From: GCA-2687025 sp964473525
Lineage (GTDB): Bacteria > Poribacteria > WGA-4E > GCA-2687025
Reading direction: 5' to 3'
NCBI GenBank assembly: GCA_964473525.1
Contig: CAYYPK010000013.1
Location: 62,001 to 126,000 of the forward strand
Length of the DNA: 64,000 bases
Shown here: piece after piece, positions 18,728-26,796 of the stretch
How positions within the stretch are numbered: the stretch's first letter is position 1
Layout: each line of letters starts with the position of its first letter
Notes under the pieces: model-generated
Databases searched by the model: none
What the model saw: the letters and a program-made list of their open reading frames with translations, nothing else
Told to the model about the DNA's origin: nothing
Program-made: the position numbers and the translations under genes

Positions 18728-19558
18728 GTGGCGCTGCCGCGCGCGCGGCGCGTCCGAGACACAGACCACTCACGCTGCGCCCTCGTCGTGAAAACCCCAC
18801 GCCGCGACCGTGTGAAGCGCCACCGTCCTGGATCGAGCCGGCCCGCGCGGCGCGTCGTAGCCGCCCTGTGTCTGTACCTGGCCACCATGGCGCCCGCCAT
18901 CGCTGGCGACCCCGTCCTGCGAGACCCAGGCATCCCCAGCGGCGAGATGAGTCGGTACCGCGTACTGAAACGCGACGGCCGCGAGGAGGAGTCAACGCAC
19001 CGCGTGGCGTGTGAGCGCCACGACCGCGGCGCGGTGTACCGCATCGAGACAGACACGAACTCGATGGTGCTGCTGGCGGCCGACCTGACGCCGGTCAGCA
19101 TCACACGGCGCGCCGAGGACGGCAGCGTCGACTGGCGTCTTCTCTACGGCGATGACCGGGTGAACTACGTGTTCCCTGGACCCCGGCGCAACCGCGTGGA
19201 GAAAGTCGACCACAACCGGTACGATGTGAACGCGATCACACACGTCGTGCGCGGGTTCCCGTTTGGCAAGAAGGATGAGGTAAAGTTCAAGCTGGTCACG
19301 ATGGATAGGATCGTCGGCGTGGGCTTCAAAGTCGTCGGCGAGGAGATCGTGCGCGTCCCGGCCGGCGAGTTCGATTGCCACAAAGTTCGGGCTGGGCTGA
19401 CCGGGATGGCGGGACGCTTCTACACTAAGAAGAGCTACTTCTGGGTCGAGAAAGCCGCGCCACACAGGATGGTGATGCAGGAGGATGAGGGCGTCACGGA
19501 CAACGCGCGAACGGAGCTCGTTGAATGGCGAGTGGGCGCCCCGGAGGGCGGCTCATGA
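18728..19558 (+). CDS. DUF3108-like exported protein
   Basis: The 276-residue protein has a basic N-terminus and a hydrophobic segment (VVAALCLYLATMAPAIAG, about residues 43-60) that looks like a late signal peptide, so the true start may be GTG at 18788 or 18812 instead of 18728. The mature part is beta-rich and resembles DUF3108 proteins: RYRVLKRDGREEE near the start, then PFGKKDEVKFKLV, and VPAGEFDCHKV, the usual PAGxFxCxKV motif. DUF3108 proteins are predicted periplasmic or outer-membrane associated and are of unknown function. Its stop overlaps the start of the barrel protein gene (ATGA), which supports a joint envelope role. Confidence 0.65.
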   Translation: MALPRARRVRDTDHSRCALVVKTPRRDRVKRHRPGSSRPARRVVAALCLYLATMAPAIAGDPVLRDPGIPSGEMSRYRVLKRDGREEESTHRVACERHDRGAVYRIETDTNSMVLLAADLTPVSITRRAEDGSVDWRLLYGDDRVNYVFPGPRRNRVEKVDHNRYDVNAITHVVRGFPFGKKDEVKFKLVTMDRIVGVGFKVVGEEIVRVPAGEFDCHKVRAGLTGMAGRFYTKKSYFWVEKAAPHRMVMQEDEGVTDNARTELVEWRVGAPEGGS

Positions 19559-20760
19559 CTACCCTCGCTTCAGATCGCACGCGCTGGCGTCTGGACCGGC
19601 CATGGGCATGCCTGCGGCCAGCGCTGTATCTCTTCGCGGCGCTGTTGGCGCTTGCTCTGCCCGCGCGGGCGCAGAATCTCCTCATCACGGACTACCGCGT
19701 GCCGGTGAGCACGGCGCGATCCCTACGTCTCCATCTCGACTACGACTACAAGCGGCTCGGCGGCCGCTCCGTCGAGAACCGGGGCGACATGTTCGCCAGC
19801 TACAAGTATTTCTACGACTCCTTGCCGTTCGCGTACAGCATCGAAGTCAACGCTGGCGCCAACCGATCCGACAGCGAGGCGTTCGCGTCCCTCCTCTCCG
19901 ACGAGAGCGCGCGCGCGTTCGTGTGGGACGACTTCTTCGTCGGCGGCGCCTTCCGCCGGCAGTACGAGACCACCGATGACGACCGCGACCGGATCGACGC
20001 CGTTGCCGTGTTGGGGATTGGGTACGGACGCTTCATCAACGCGACGCCGCTGGCGAAGGCCGTGCGGATGGAGGACTGGCTGCTGGAAGGCGGCCTGCTC
20101 GAAGACGACCTACCTCCCGACGCGCTCATACAACTTGCCCAGACGATCGCTCGCGAGCATGAGTTCCGCGACCGGCACGGCGAGACCTACCGCGTGGAGT
20201 GGTACGCAGCCATGGAGGCCGCCGTGCGCGCCTCCGGGATGCTGATTCCCGGCAAGCTGGACGCCATGGCCCTGCTGAGAATGGACGAGGTATTGGGCCG
20301 CGAACGCGTGTTCGACCGGTTCTTCGGATGGGAGTTGAGCGGAGGCGCCACGCGGCAGGTGTTCCGCAGCGATGTCGTTCCGCGCGCACCAAGTGGCGTC
20401 GAGATGACGTACCGCCTCGCGCGCCCCATGGGGTGGCGGACGCAAGCCAACGCGCGCGTGACGCTGTCCAGTCCCACCGACGACGCATTCGGCCACGCCT
20501 ACGGGCTTCTTGCCCAGACGGACATCTCCTACGAGTTGGGGGACCGCGTCGACCTACTCCTATCCCACTTGCTGCGCGCGGATCGAGCCAGGACGGCGCC
20601 GGGCGACGCGTACGACACGACCGCGACGCACCGACTACAGGGGTCGTTTGTGCTGTTCGTGGAGAACGCGCTAACTTTCACCGTCAACGCCACGCTCGCT
20701 GGTGGCGGCGGGGCATCGCAGCGGGCGTTATCGGCGACGTTTGGGTACAGGCTGTTCTAG
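19555..20760 (+). CDS. Predicted outer-membrane beta-barrel protein
   Basis: I do not recognise a named family. The 401-residue protein has a signal peptide (ALYLFAALLALALPARAQ, ending near residue 40). The mature chain alternates polar and hydrophobic residues in strand-sized units with many Tyr and Arg residues, and it ends in FGYRLF, a typical barrel C-terminus with final Phe. A helical insert sits near residues 180-240. The ATG at 19555 has GGAGG nine bases upstream and overlaps the stop of the DUF3108-like gene; an ATG at 19525 is in frame but less likely. It may be the outer-membrane partner of the two genes before it. Confidence 0.6.
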   Translation: MTTLASDRTRWRLDRPWACLRPALYLFAALLALALPARAQNLLITDYRVPVSTARSLRLHLDYDYKRLGGRSVENRGDMFASYKYFYDSLPFAYSIEVNAGANRSDSEAFASLLSDESARAFVWDDFFVGGAFRRQYETTDDDRDRIDAVAVLGIGYGRFINATPLAKAVRMEDWLLEGGLLEDDLPPDALIQLAQTIAREHEFRDRHGETYRVEWYAAMEAAVRASGMLIPGKLDAMALLRMDEVLGRERVFDRFFGWELSGGATRQVFRSDVVPRAPSGVEMTYRLARPMGWRTQANARVTLSSPTDDAFGHAYGLLAQTDISYELGDRVDLLLSHLLRADRARTAPGDAYDTTATHRLQGSFVLFVENALTFTVNATLAGGGGASQRALSATFGYRLF

Positions 20761-20785
20761 TAGGCACGTCTGAGGAGCACGAGCT

Positions 20786-21556
20786 TTGTCAGTTCTCGAC
20801 AGGTTCCGGCTGGACGGCCGGGTCGCGTTGGTCACCGGCGGGAGCAAGGGTCTCGGCGAGGCGATGGCGCGCGGCTTCGCCGAGGCCGGGGCGAAGGTAG
20901 CGATCACGAGCAGGCACGCCGACGAGTGCGAGGAAACCGCGCACCGGGTGGCCGACGCCACGGATGGCGAGGTGCTCGCGCTGCAAGGCGATGTCACCGA
21001 CAAGGCTCAGGTCGATGCGAACGTCGCCGAGGTCGTCGCCGCCTACGGTAGCGTCGACATCCTCGTGAACAACGCCGGCACGAACGTGCGCCTCGGCACC
21101 ATCGAGCTTCCGGTCGAGGAGTGGCAGAGGATCGTCGACGTCAATCTCACTGGGCCGTTCCTGTGCGGTCAGGCGGTGTTGCCCGTCATGGTCGAGCAGG
21201 GGTACGGGCGGATCATCAACCTGTCGTCCATCTTCGGAGCGGTTGGCTTCCCGGCGCGCTCGCCGTACACCGCGACCAAGGGCGGACTGCTGAACATGAC
21301 GCGGGCGTGGGCGCTCGAGTTCGCGAAGGACGGCATCACCGTCAACGCGCTCTGTCCCGGCCCGTTCGACACGCCGATGAACCGGCCGCTACGCGACGAC
21401 CCAGAGGCGTACCAGACATTCGTATCCAAGATACCCATGGGTCGCTGGGGCGACCTCGAGGAGTTGGCGTCGACTGCGGTGTTCCTCGCGTCGGACGCTT
21501 CGAGCTACGTGACGGGCAGCGCGCTGTTCGTGGACGGCGGCTGGACGGCGCAGTAG
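20786..21556 (+). CDS. SDR-family oxidoreductase
   Basis: This classical short-chain dehydrogenase has 256 residues. The cofactor motif is TGGSKGLG (residues 17-24), the NNAG motif is near residue 92, the catalytic Ser is in NLSSIFG, and Tyr and Lys are in YTATK (about 160). The C-terminus SYVTGSALFVDGGW is standard. Close families are gluconate 5-dehydrogenases and 3-oxoacyl-ACP reductases; GSKGLGEAMARGFAEAGA fits the former group a little better. The substrate is not determined. The start is TTG at 20786, eight bases after GAGGAG. It is convergent with the glycosyltransferase gene. Confidence 0.9.
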   Translation: MSVLDRFRLDGRVALVTGGSKGLGEAMARGFAEAGAKVAITSRHADECEETAHRVADATDGEVLALQGDVTDKAQVDANVAEVVAAYGSVDILVNNAGTNVRLGTIELPVEEWQRIVDVNLTGPFLCGQAVLPVMVEQGYGRIINLSSIFGAVGFPARSPYTATKGGLLNMTRAWALEFAKDGITVNALCPGPFDTPMNRPLRDDPEAYQTFVSKIPMGRWGDLEELASTAVFLASDASSYVTGSALFVDGGWTAQ

Positions 21557-21576
21557 GTTGCGCCGGCGGCACTGGC

Positions 21577-23271
21577 CTACGGCGCCGGCTCCGCGCGCGG
21601 ATCGAACGCGTACAGCACGACGCCGTTCGAGCGGAACACCTCGGCGGCGCCAGGTACCTCTCCCGCTAGCAGCGGTTTCAGCGTCGGCCGTCGCGTCTCC
21701 GCGATGAGGTGCGTGACGCCGTAGTAGCGGGCCACCTCGCGGATGCGGTCGAGGGGCGCCAGAGGGATCTGCACCGCCTTCTCCTGCGAATAGAAGTGCA
21801 GCTCCCACGGATTCCGCGTCATCGTGACAGAGCCAGGCGCGTGCTCTGCGAGCCAGCGGCCTGTCGCCATCCACCCTTGGCCCGACTCCTTCCACGCGTA
21901 CCCGCCGTTCTTCCGCAGGGACAGAAGATCGCGTCCCTCGTGCTCGCACCACAGCGCCAGGAGAGACAGGACGACCACGGCCCCGAAGCGCCGCGCGTTG
22001 GGCATCTCGCGCCCGAGCCACGTCGCGGCCCCGTGAATCGTGTGCCATCCGGCGACCATGACCAGCGGCAGGAGGGGCATTAGCAGGCGACTGATCGGCT
22101 CCCAGCACACGGACAGGAAAGCCACATGGGCGCAAGCCACGAGCGCGAAGAGAACGTAAGGGGCCAGCGACTCTCCCGCGCGCGGCGCCGTCCTCTCGCT
22201 CCGCAAGCGCGCCAGTGTCTGTAACGGCCAACGCACAATGACCCACGCCGACCCGAGGAGGCACGCGGCGCCCAGCCAATACGTCGAGATGTCCGCAGCC
22301 ACGAAGTCGCCCCACCGCTTGCCGTGCCGCGCGAACAGCCACCACGCGTGCCGCTTCGAGTGTTCCGTGGACGTCCGCGCGAGCCGGGGCAGGTCAAGCA
22401 GCTTGTCTGTGAGAGCAGGGGGCTCGTCTCCCCAGTAGAGCGAGTACGTGCCTTCCTCCCACGACTTCCAGCCGATGTACCCGGCCGCGTGGCTCTGCGT
22501 GCTATACAGCGGCTCGCCGAAGTGGATCGCGTTGCGAACCGCCCATGGGGTGAGGAGAAGCGCGAACGTCGCCCACGCCGCGACGAACCAGACGTCACTT
22601 GGCTGGCGTCGGAACGCCCCGCCGACGCGGCGGCGGAGCAGGTAGTACAGGACGAAGGCGGGAGCCAGGACGAGCGTGCATCCCTTCGAATAGTACGCGC
22701 ACGCCAGCAGGACGCCCGACCCAATGTGCCACCGCGGGCGCGACTCCGCGAGAACCGCGCACAGCATCGCCGCCACGACCAGGGCTCCGAACGTCACGTC
22801 GGACAAGCAGTGGAGCGACATGCTGAAGATCGGCGTGTACAGCAGGACGCACGCGCCGGACGCGAACGCGACAGCCTTGGACCGGCTTACCCGCCAAGCC
22901 AACGCCGTCGTCACGCCCGGGAACAGGAACGCCGAGATGAGCAGCGAGGGCATCTTCGCGGCTAGCGCCGTGCGGCCCATCGTCAGGAAGAACGGCACGA
23001 TGAGGAACGAGTAGAACGGCGGCCAATGGTCTTCCGGGCGCACGACACCGGCGTCGTACTTGCGGAAGTACCAGGAGATGTAGTCTACCTCGAGGCCGCG
23101 CCCCTGAATAATGGAGTGCGCCATCTCCGCGTAGCCCGAGGCATCGGCATGCCCAACATAGGCGATGGACCCCGCGATCCGCAGCTTCCACAGGAACGCC
23201 GACAGACAGGCGAGACCCAGCGCAACCCACGGCGCCTGCCGCCAGATGGCTCGCGGGAGCCTTCCCGACAT
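21577..23271 (-). CDS. GT-C membrane glycosyltransferase (family 39/83-like)
   Basis: The protein has 564 residues with about 11 membrane helices, from residue 12 to about 420, and a soluble C-terminal domain of about 120 residues. The first extracytoplasmic loop has HADASGYAEMAHSI, where the Asp fits the catalytic position of GT-C enzymes that use polyprenyl-phosphate sugars (ArnT/PMT superfamily), followed by WPPFYSFLIVPFF. It likely adds sugars to lipid or protein at the outer face of the inner membrane; the acceptor is unknown. The frame extends to 24129, but the ATG at 23271 overlaps the slipin stop (TGATG) and starts a normal cytoplasmic leader. Confidence 0.75.
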   Translation of the reverse strand: MSGRLPRAIWRQAPWVALGLACLSAFLWKLRIAGSIAYVGHADASGYAEMAHSIIQGRGLEVDYISWYFRKYDAGVVRPEDHWPPFYSFLIVPFFLTMGRTALAAKMPSLLISAFLFPGVTTALAWRVSRSKAVAFASGACVLLYTPIFSMSLHCLSDVTFGALVVAAMLCAVLAESRPRWHIGSGVLLACAYYSKGCTLVLAPAFVLYYLLRRRVGGAFRRQPSDVWFVAAWATFALLLTPWAVRNAIHFGEPLYSTQSHAAGYIGWKSWEEGTYSLYWGDEPPALTDKLLDLPRLARTSTEHSKRHAWWLFARHGKRWGDFVAADISTYWLGAACLLGSAWVIVRWPLQTLARLRSERTAPRAGESLAPYVLFALVACAHVAFLSVCWEPISRLLMPLLPLVMVAGWHTIHGAATWLGREMPNARRFGAVVVLSLLALWCEHEGRDLLSLRKNGGYAWKESGQGWMATGRWLAEHAPGSVTMTRNPWELHFYSQEKAVQIPLAPLDRIREVARYYGVTHLIAETRRPTLKPLLAGEVPGAAEVFRSNGVVLYAFDPRAEPAP

Positions 23272-24041
23272 CACTCGGGGGGCACGGACTCGGCGCTCTC
23301 CTCGAAGGCGGCGAGCACGTCCATCGGCACGGGGAACACAAGGCTGGAGTGCTGCTCGGAGGCGATCTCGACCAGCGTCTGCAGGTACCGCAACTGGATG
23401 CTTCCCGGGTTGCGCTCGAGGATGGCGGCGGCGTCCCGGAGCGCGCTGGCGGCCTCGAACTCGCCGTCGGCGGCGACGATCTTCGCCTGGCGTTCGCGAT
23501 CCGCCTCGGCTTCGCGCGCCATCGCCCTTCGCATCCCGTCGGGCAGATCGACGTGCTTGACCTCCATCGACAGCACCTCGACGCCCCACCGCCCGGCCTG
23601 CGATGCGATGGTGTCGTGGAGCCGTTCGTTGAGCGTCTCGCGGTCCACGAGCAGCGCGTCCAGATCGGCGCTGCTGAGCACCGCGCGCAACGTCGTCTGC
23701 GCAAGGAGGCCGGTTGCCGAGATGTAGTCCTCGACGCCGACGACCGCCTGCTCGGGCTTCACGACGCGGAAGATGAGCACGCCGTTGACCTTCACGGACA
23801 CGGTGTCGCTCGTGATGATGTCCTGCGGCGCGACGTCGTAGGTCTGCACGCGCAACGTGACCCGGACCATCCGGTCGATACCCGGGATGAGCAGGATCAT
23901 CCCGGGCCCCTTGACTGGGAGAATCCGCCCAAGGCGGAATACGACCGCTCTCTCGTAGTCTCTTATGATGCGGATCGTGAGTGCGCCGAGAACGACGAGG
24001 AGGACCGCGCCGACGCCGCCGTAAAGGTAGGGATTGCCCAC
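23271..24041 (-). CDS. Slipin (stomatin/prohibitin-type SPFH protein)
   Basis: This 256-residue protein has one N-terminal membrane segment (GGVGAVLLVVLGALTIRII) and a complete SPFH domain: DYERAVVFRLGR, KGPGMILLIPGID, QDIITSDTVSVKVNGV and LLAQTTLRAVLSSADLD. A coiled helix with REAEADRERQAKIVAADGE follows. It is the third SPFH protein of the window and belongs to the slipin group, different from the FloA pair. Slipins usually stand next to an NfeD protease; here the neighbour is a GT-C glycosyltransferase instead. The start is GTG at 24041. It is divergent from tatA. Confidence 0.88.
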   Translation of the reverse strand: MGNPYLYGGVGAVLLVVLGALTIRIIRDYERAVVFRLGRILPVKGPGMILLIPGIDRMVRVTLRVQTYDVAPQDIITSDTVSVKVNGVLIFRVVKPEQAVVGVEDYISATGLLAQTTLRAVLSSADLDALLVDRETLNERLHDTIASQAGRWGVEVLSMEVKHVDLPDGMRRAMAREAEADRERQAKIVAADGEFEAASALRDAAAILERNPGSIQLRYLQTLVEIASEQHSSLVFPVPMDVLAAFEESAESVPPE

Positions 24042-24172
24042 TGAGCATCCTGTTCGGGTGTGTGCGTGACGGTGGTATTCTATCCGGCGCGCCGCGCGCC
24101 GCGCAAGATTCGGCCGGAGGCGGCCGCAACGGCGCTAGGCGCCCGCTGTGCGGCGCCGGGCCGAACGTCGCG

Positions 24173-24201
24173 TTGCGGACGCGTGGGTCGGTGGCTATAA
24201 T
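24173..24201 (+). promoter_or_regulatory. Promoter for tatA
   Basis: TTGCGG at 24173-24178 and a perfect TATAAT at 24196-24201 are 17 bases apart. Transcription would begin near 24208, about 45 bases before the tatA ATG at 24255. It is the natural entry for tatA, tatC and the genes that follow. Confidence 0.6.
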
Positions 24202-24254
24202 TCGGACGTCGGGGCGGTGTCCCGTGCGGATGGCACGCGATGGAGGTCTGAGAA

Positions 24255-24455
24255 ATGCCGAGTTGGCTGGGCGGGGGAGAGATTGTCGTCATCGTCGTCC
24301 TGGCGCTGCTGCTGTTCGGCAGTCGACGACTGCCGGAGATGGCGCGCTCCGTTGGGCAGGCGATACAAGAGTTTAAGAAGGTCGGCCGCCAGGTGCAGAC
24401 CGACGTCGAGACCGCGTTAAAGGACGACCCCACGAAGGACTCCGCGTCCTCGTAG
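24255..24455 (+). CDS. tatA: Sec-independent protein translocase TatA
   Basis: TatA forms the pore-like oligomer of the twin-arginine translocase that exports folded proteins. The 66-residue protein has the short N-terminal helix (GGGEIVVIVVLALLLFG), the conserved FGSRRLPEMARSVGQAI hinge and amphipathic helix, and a charged C-terminus. The ATG follows GGAGG with eight bases of spacing. Only one TatA/B-type gene is present, as in minimal TatAC systems. tatC starts 44 bases later. Confidence 0.95.
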   Translation: MPSWLGGGEIVVIVVLALLLFGSRRLPEMARSVGQAIQEFKKVGRQVQTDVETALKDDPTKDSASS

Positions 24456-24499
24456 CCGTGCGCTAGCTAAGATGCCCACCACGCAAGGAGCTCCTCTGG

Positions 24500-25402
24500 G
24501 TGCTACGTCGGGCCAGTAATCCCGATGCGGCCATGACGTTTCTCGAGCACCTCGACGAGTTGAGGACCCGGCTCATCCGGGCGCTTCTCGCGTTGGCCAT
24601 CGGTGTCGTCATTGCGTTTCCCTTCCGCAAGCAGCTCTACAACATCCTGCTGCTGCCGCAGAGCATGCGCGTCCAGAACCTGCTCGCCGACGCCATCGAG
24701 TGGGTCGGCGACCGCGGCATGCGCAACACCCTTACCGCCTTCACCGAGGTCTGGCTGAGGGCCACGGCGACCGACGACACGCCCTTCCGCCCCAACTTCC
24801 GCGACCCGATGGGGCCGTTTACCGCCCTCTTCAAGCTCGTGCTGATGGCAGGTTTCCTCGTCGCCGCTCCGGTAATTCTGTACCAGGTGTGGTGCTTCGT
24901 GGTGCCCGCGCTGAAGAACACCGAGCGACGGATCGCGGTCAAGCTGTCGGGCCTGCTCGGCGGCTTCTTCATGCTTGGGGTGCTGTTCTCGTTCTTCGTG
25001 GCGTCGCCGATTTTCCTGGAAGTGTCGGCGAACCTGTGGCGCAGCAGCGAGATATTCCTACAGCCTGAGAACCTGTGGACGTACAACGACTACATCAGCT
25101 TCATAATGCACTTGATGCTTGCGTTTGGCGTCGCGTTTGAACTACCGTTGGTGATGGCTTTTCTGGCGCGTGTGGACATCGTCCGCGCCTCGACGTATCG
25201 AGAGAAACGCCGGGTCGCTTTCTTCGTCCTCATCGTTGCTTCTGCCCTCCTCACTCCCGGCGATATCGTGCCGATGCTACTGATGGCGATCCCGCTGTTG
25301 GGGCTGTACGAGTTCGGGATTGTCCTGGCTACGTTGGCTGCCCGGCATCTGCCGCCGCTGCCGCCAAGTGACGACGAAATGGAAGCGCTTCCGAATGAGT
25401 GA
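24500..25402 (+). CDS. tatC: Sec-independent protein translocase TatC
   Basis: TatC is the receptor subunit that binds twin-arginine signal peptides. The 300-residue protein begins with the conserved FLEHLDELRTRLIRALLAL, where Glu and Arg contact the signal, and has six membrane helices. The first periplasmic loop is long (about residues 55-110), a feature also seen in some non-proteobacterial TatC proteins. The helix-5 region with PLVMAFLARVDIV and the TPGDIVPMLLMAIPL motif are typical. The GTG start at 24500 has AAGGAG nine bases upstream. Its last codons overlap the next gene by eight bases. Confidence 0.95.
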   Translation: MLRRASNPDAAMTFLEHLDELRTRLIRALLALAIGVVIAFPFRKQLYNILLLPQSMRVQNLLADAIEWVGDRGMRNTLTAFTEVWLRATATDDTPFRPNFRDPMGPFTALFKLVLMAGFLVAAPVILYQVWCFVVPALKNTERRIAVKLSGLLGGFFMLGVLFSFFVASPIFLEVSANLWRSSEIFLQPENLWTYNDYISFIMHLMLAFGVAFELPLVMAFLARVDIVRASTYREKRRVAFFVLIVASALLTPGDIVPMLLMAIPLLGLYEFGIVLATLAARHLPPLPPSDDEMEALPNE

Positions 25403-26183
25403 GCTTCGTGACCAGTTGGCCGCGCTGCACGACCTACAACAGATCGACAACGACATCCTCCACCTCGCCGAACAGAGGCGCGGCCTGATTCGGCGCGCCA
25501 AGGCGCTCGAGCTGGAGAAGCAGGAGCGTGGTGGAACCAAGCGCGAGCGCGAGGACGACCACAAGAAGGCGCAGGTCGAGCACAGCGCCAAGGAAACCGA
25601 ACTGCAGGGCGAGCAGGAGAAGCTCGAGAAGTTCCACGAGCAGCTCAAGGCCGCCAAGGACGCTAACGACTACCTCGCCTACGAGAAGCAGATCGACACG
25701 ACCACCGAGCGGGTCGGGACGCTGGAAGAGGAATCGATCGGGACGTTACTCGCCATCGACGACGCCCTCACCGCTCTGGAAGCCGAGACGGCGAAGTACG
25801 ACGCGTTCGTGAAGGCGTCCCAGGAGGAGCGGCGCAAGGCTGGCGCCTCGGTGAGGAAGCATGAGGCCGCGATGCAGGCCCGCAAGGTCGATCGTGAAGC
25901 GCATGCCCAGGGCATTGAAGCCTCGGCGCGCGATGAATACGAGAACTGGCGCCGCCGTCGCAAGGCCACGATGGTCGCCCGAGTGTCCATCGGAGAGACC
26001 ACGGAGCAGCGACGGAAGGTCGCGACCTATAACTGCGGGGAGTGTCGGATGGTGATCCCTCCCCAGCTGATGATTCAGGCGCAGTCCTACGACCGCCGTC
26101 ACCTGTGCCCTTCGTGCAGCCGCATTCTGTATGTCGCCGCGGAAGACATGCCTGAGCCAGACGACGCCGACGCCAATGGCTGA
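25395..26183 (+). CDS. Zinc-ribbon coiled-coil protein (CT398-like)
   Basis: This 262-residue protein consists of a long antiparallel coiled coil (residues about 5-200, rich in Glu, Lys, Arg and Ala) and a C-terminal C4 zinc ribbon with CGEC near residue 215 and CPSC near 240. This is the layout of the DUF164/zf-RING_7 family, for example chlamydial CT398 and mycobacterial relatives, which often lie next to ribonuclease H genes, as here. Proposed roles include nucleic-acid or secretion-related scaffolding, and none is settled. The ATG at 25395 gives the family-like start MSELRDQLAALHDLQQID. It overlaps tatC by eight bases and the next gene by eight. Confidence 0.85.
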   Translation: MSELRDQLAALHDLQQIDNDILHLAEQRRGLIRRAKALELEKQERGGTKREREDDHKKAQVEHSAKETELQGEQEKLEKFHEQLKAAKDANDYLAYEKQIDTTTERVGTLEEESIGTLLAIDDALTALEAETAKYDAFVKASQEERRKAGASVRKHEAAMQARKVDREAHAQGIEASARDEYENWRRRRKATMVARVSIGETTEQRRKVATYNCGECRMVIPPQLMIQAQSYDRRHLCPSCSRILYVAAEDMPEPDDADANG

Positions 26184-26655
26184 GACATCCGTGGTCATCT
26201 ACACGGACGGCGCGTCCAAGGGCAATCCCGGCCACGCGAGCATCGCGTACGTCATCACCGACGGCGATGGCGAGGCGTTGGCCTCGCACGGCCGCTATAT
26301 TGGACAGGAAACCAACAACGTCGCCGAATACACTGCGCTCGTCGAGGCACTGGCGGCGGCTGCGGAGTTGGGCGCCGCCCAGGTCGAGGCGTACTCGGAC
26401 AGCGAACTCATGGTCAAGCAGGTGTCCGGTGAGTACCGCGTGAAGAACGAGAACCTGCGGCCTCTGTACGAGCAAGTAGTCGCCGGCCTGCGGAGCTTCC
26501 GGCGCGCGACGCTGACGCACGTCCCGCGCGCCCAGAACCGCGAGGCCGACAAGCTCGCGGGCGAGGCGATCAAGGCGCATCTGGACGCCAAGAAGAAGGC
26601 CGCCGAGGAAGCCGCCGGCGCCTCCGAGCAGGCCGCCGCGACCGACCCCGCGTAA
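26176..26655 (+). CDS. rnhA: Ribonuclease HI
   Basis: Ribonuclease HI cuts the RNA strand of RNA-DNA hybrids. The 159-residue protein has the catalytic set: Asp in YTDGASKGNPG, Glu in NNVAEYTAL, Asp in YSDSELMVKQ, and the last Asp in READKLAGEAI. This short form without an N-terminal hybrid-binding domain is the one common outside the Proteobacteria. A basic and Ala-rich tail of about 25 residues follows. I chose the ATG at 26176 over an upstream in-frame ATG at 26131, which would add 15 unrelated residues. A second RNase H, rnhB, is 4 kb downstream. Confidence 0.92.
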   Translation: MAETSVVIYTDGASKGNPGHASIAYVITDGDGEALASHGRYIGQETNNVAEYTALVEALAAAAELGAAQVEAYSDSELMVKQVSGEYRVKNENLRPLYEQVVAGLRSFRRATLTHVPRAQNREADKLAGEAIKAHLDAKKKAAEEAAGASEQAAATDPA

Positions 26656-26796
26656 CCGGCTGCCCACCTGGCTTCCGACGGCATCGCCACGTCGGCTGAC
26701 GGACGCCGCCGCGTTTGACATGACAGCGCCAGCAAGATACCATCCTGGGTTGCCACTGATGGGCGTATTGCGCGCCGACGCTGCCTGGATGAAGAG

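Noticed and set aside
23272..24129. Upstream extension of the glycosyltransferase frame through the slipin gene
   Set aside because: The extra 286 residues are Arg-rich and structureless, and the slipin is a good gene in another frame; the ATG at 23271 is the natural start.
24173..24201. Slipin gene sharing the tatA promoter in reverse
   Set aside because: The motif reads well only on the plus strand; no matching minus-strand promoter was seen.
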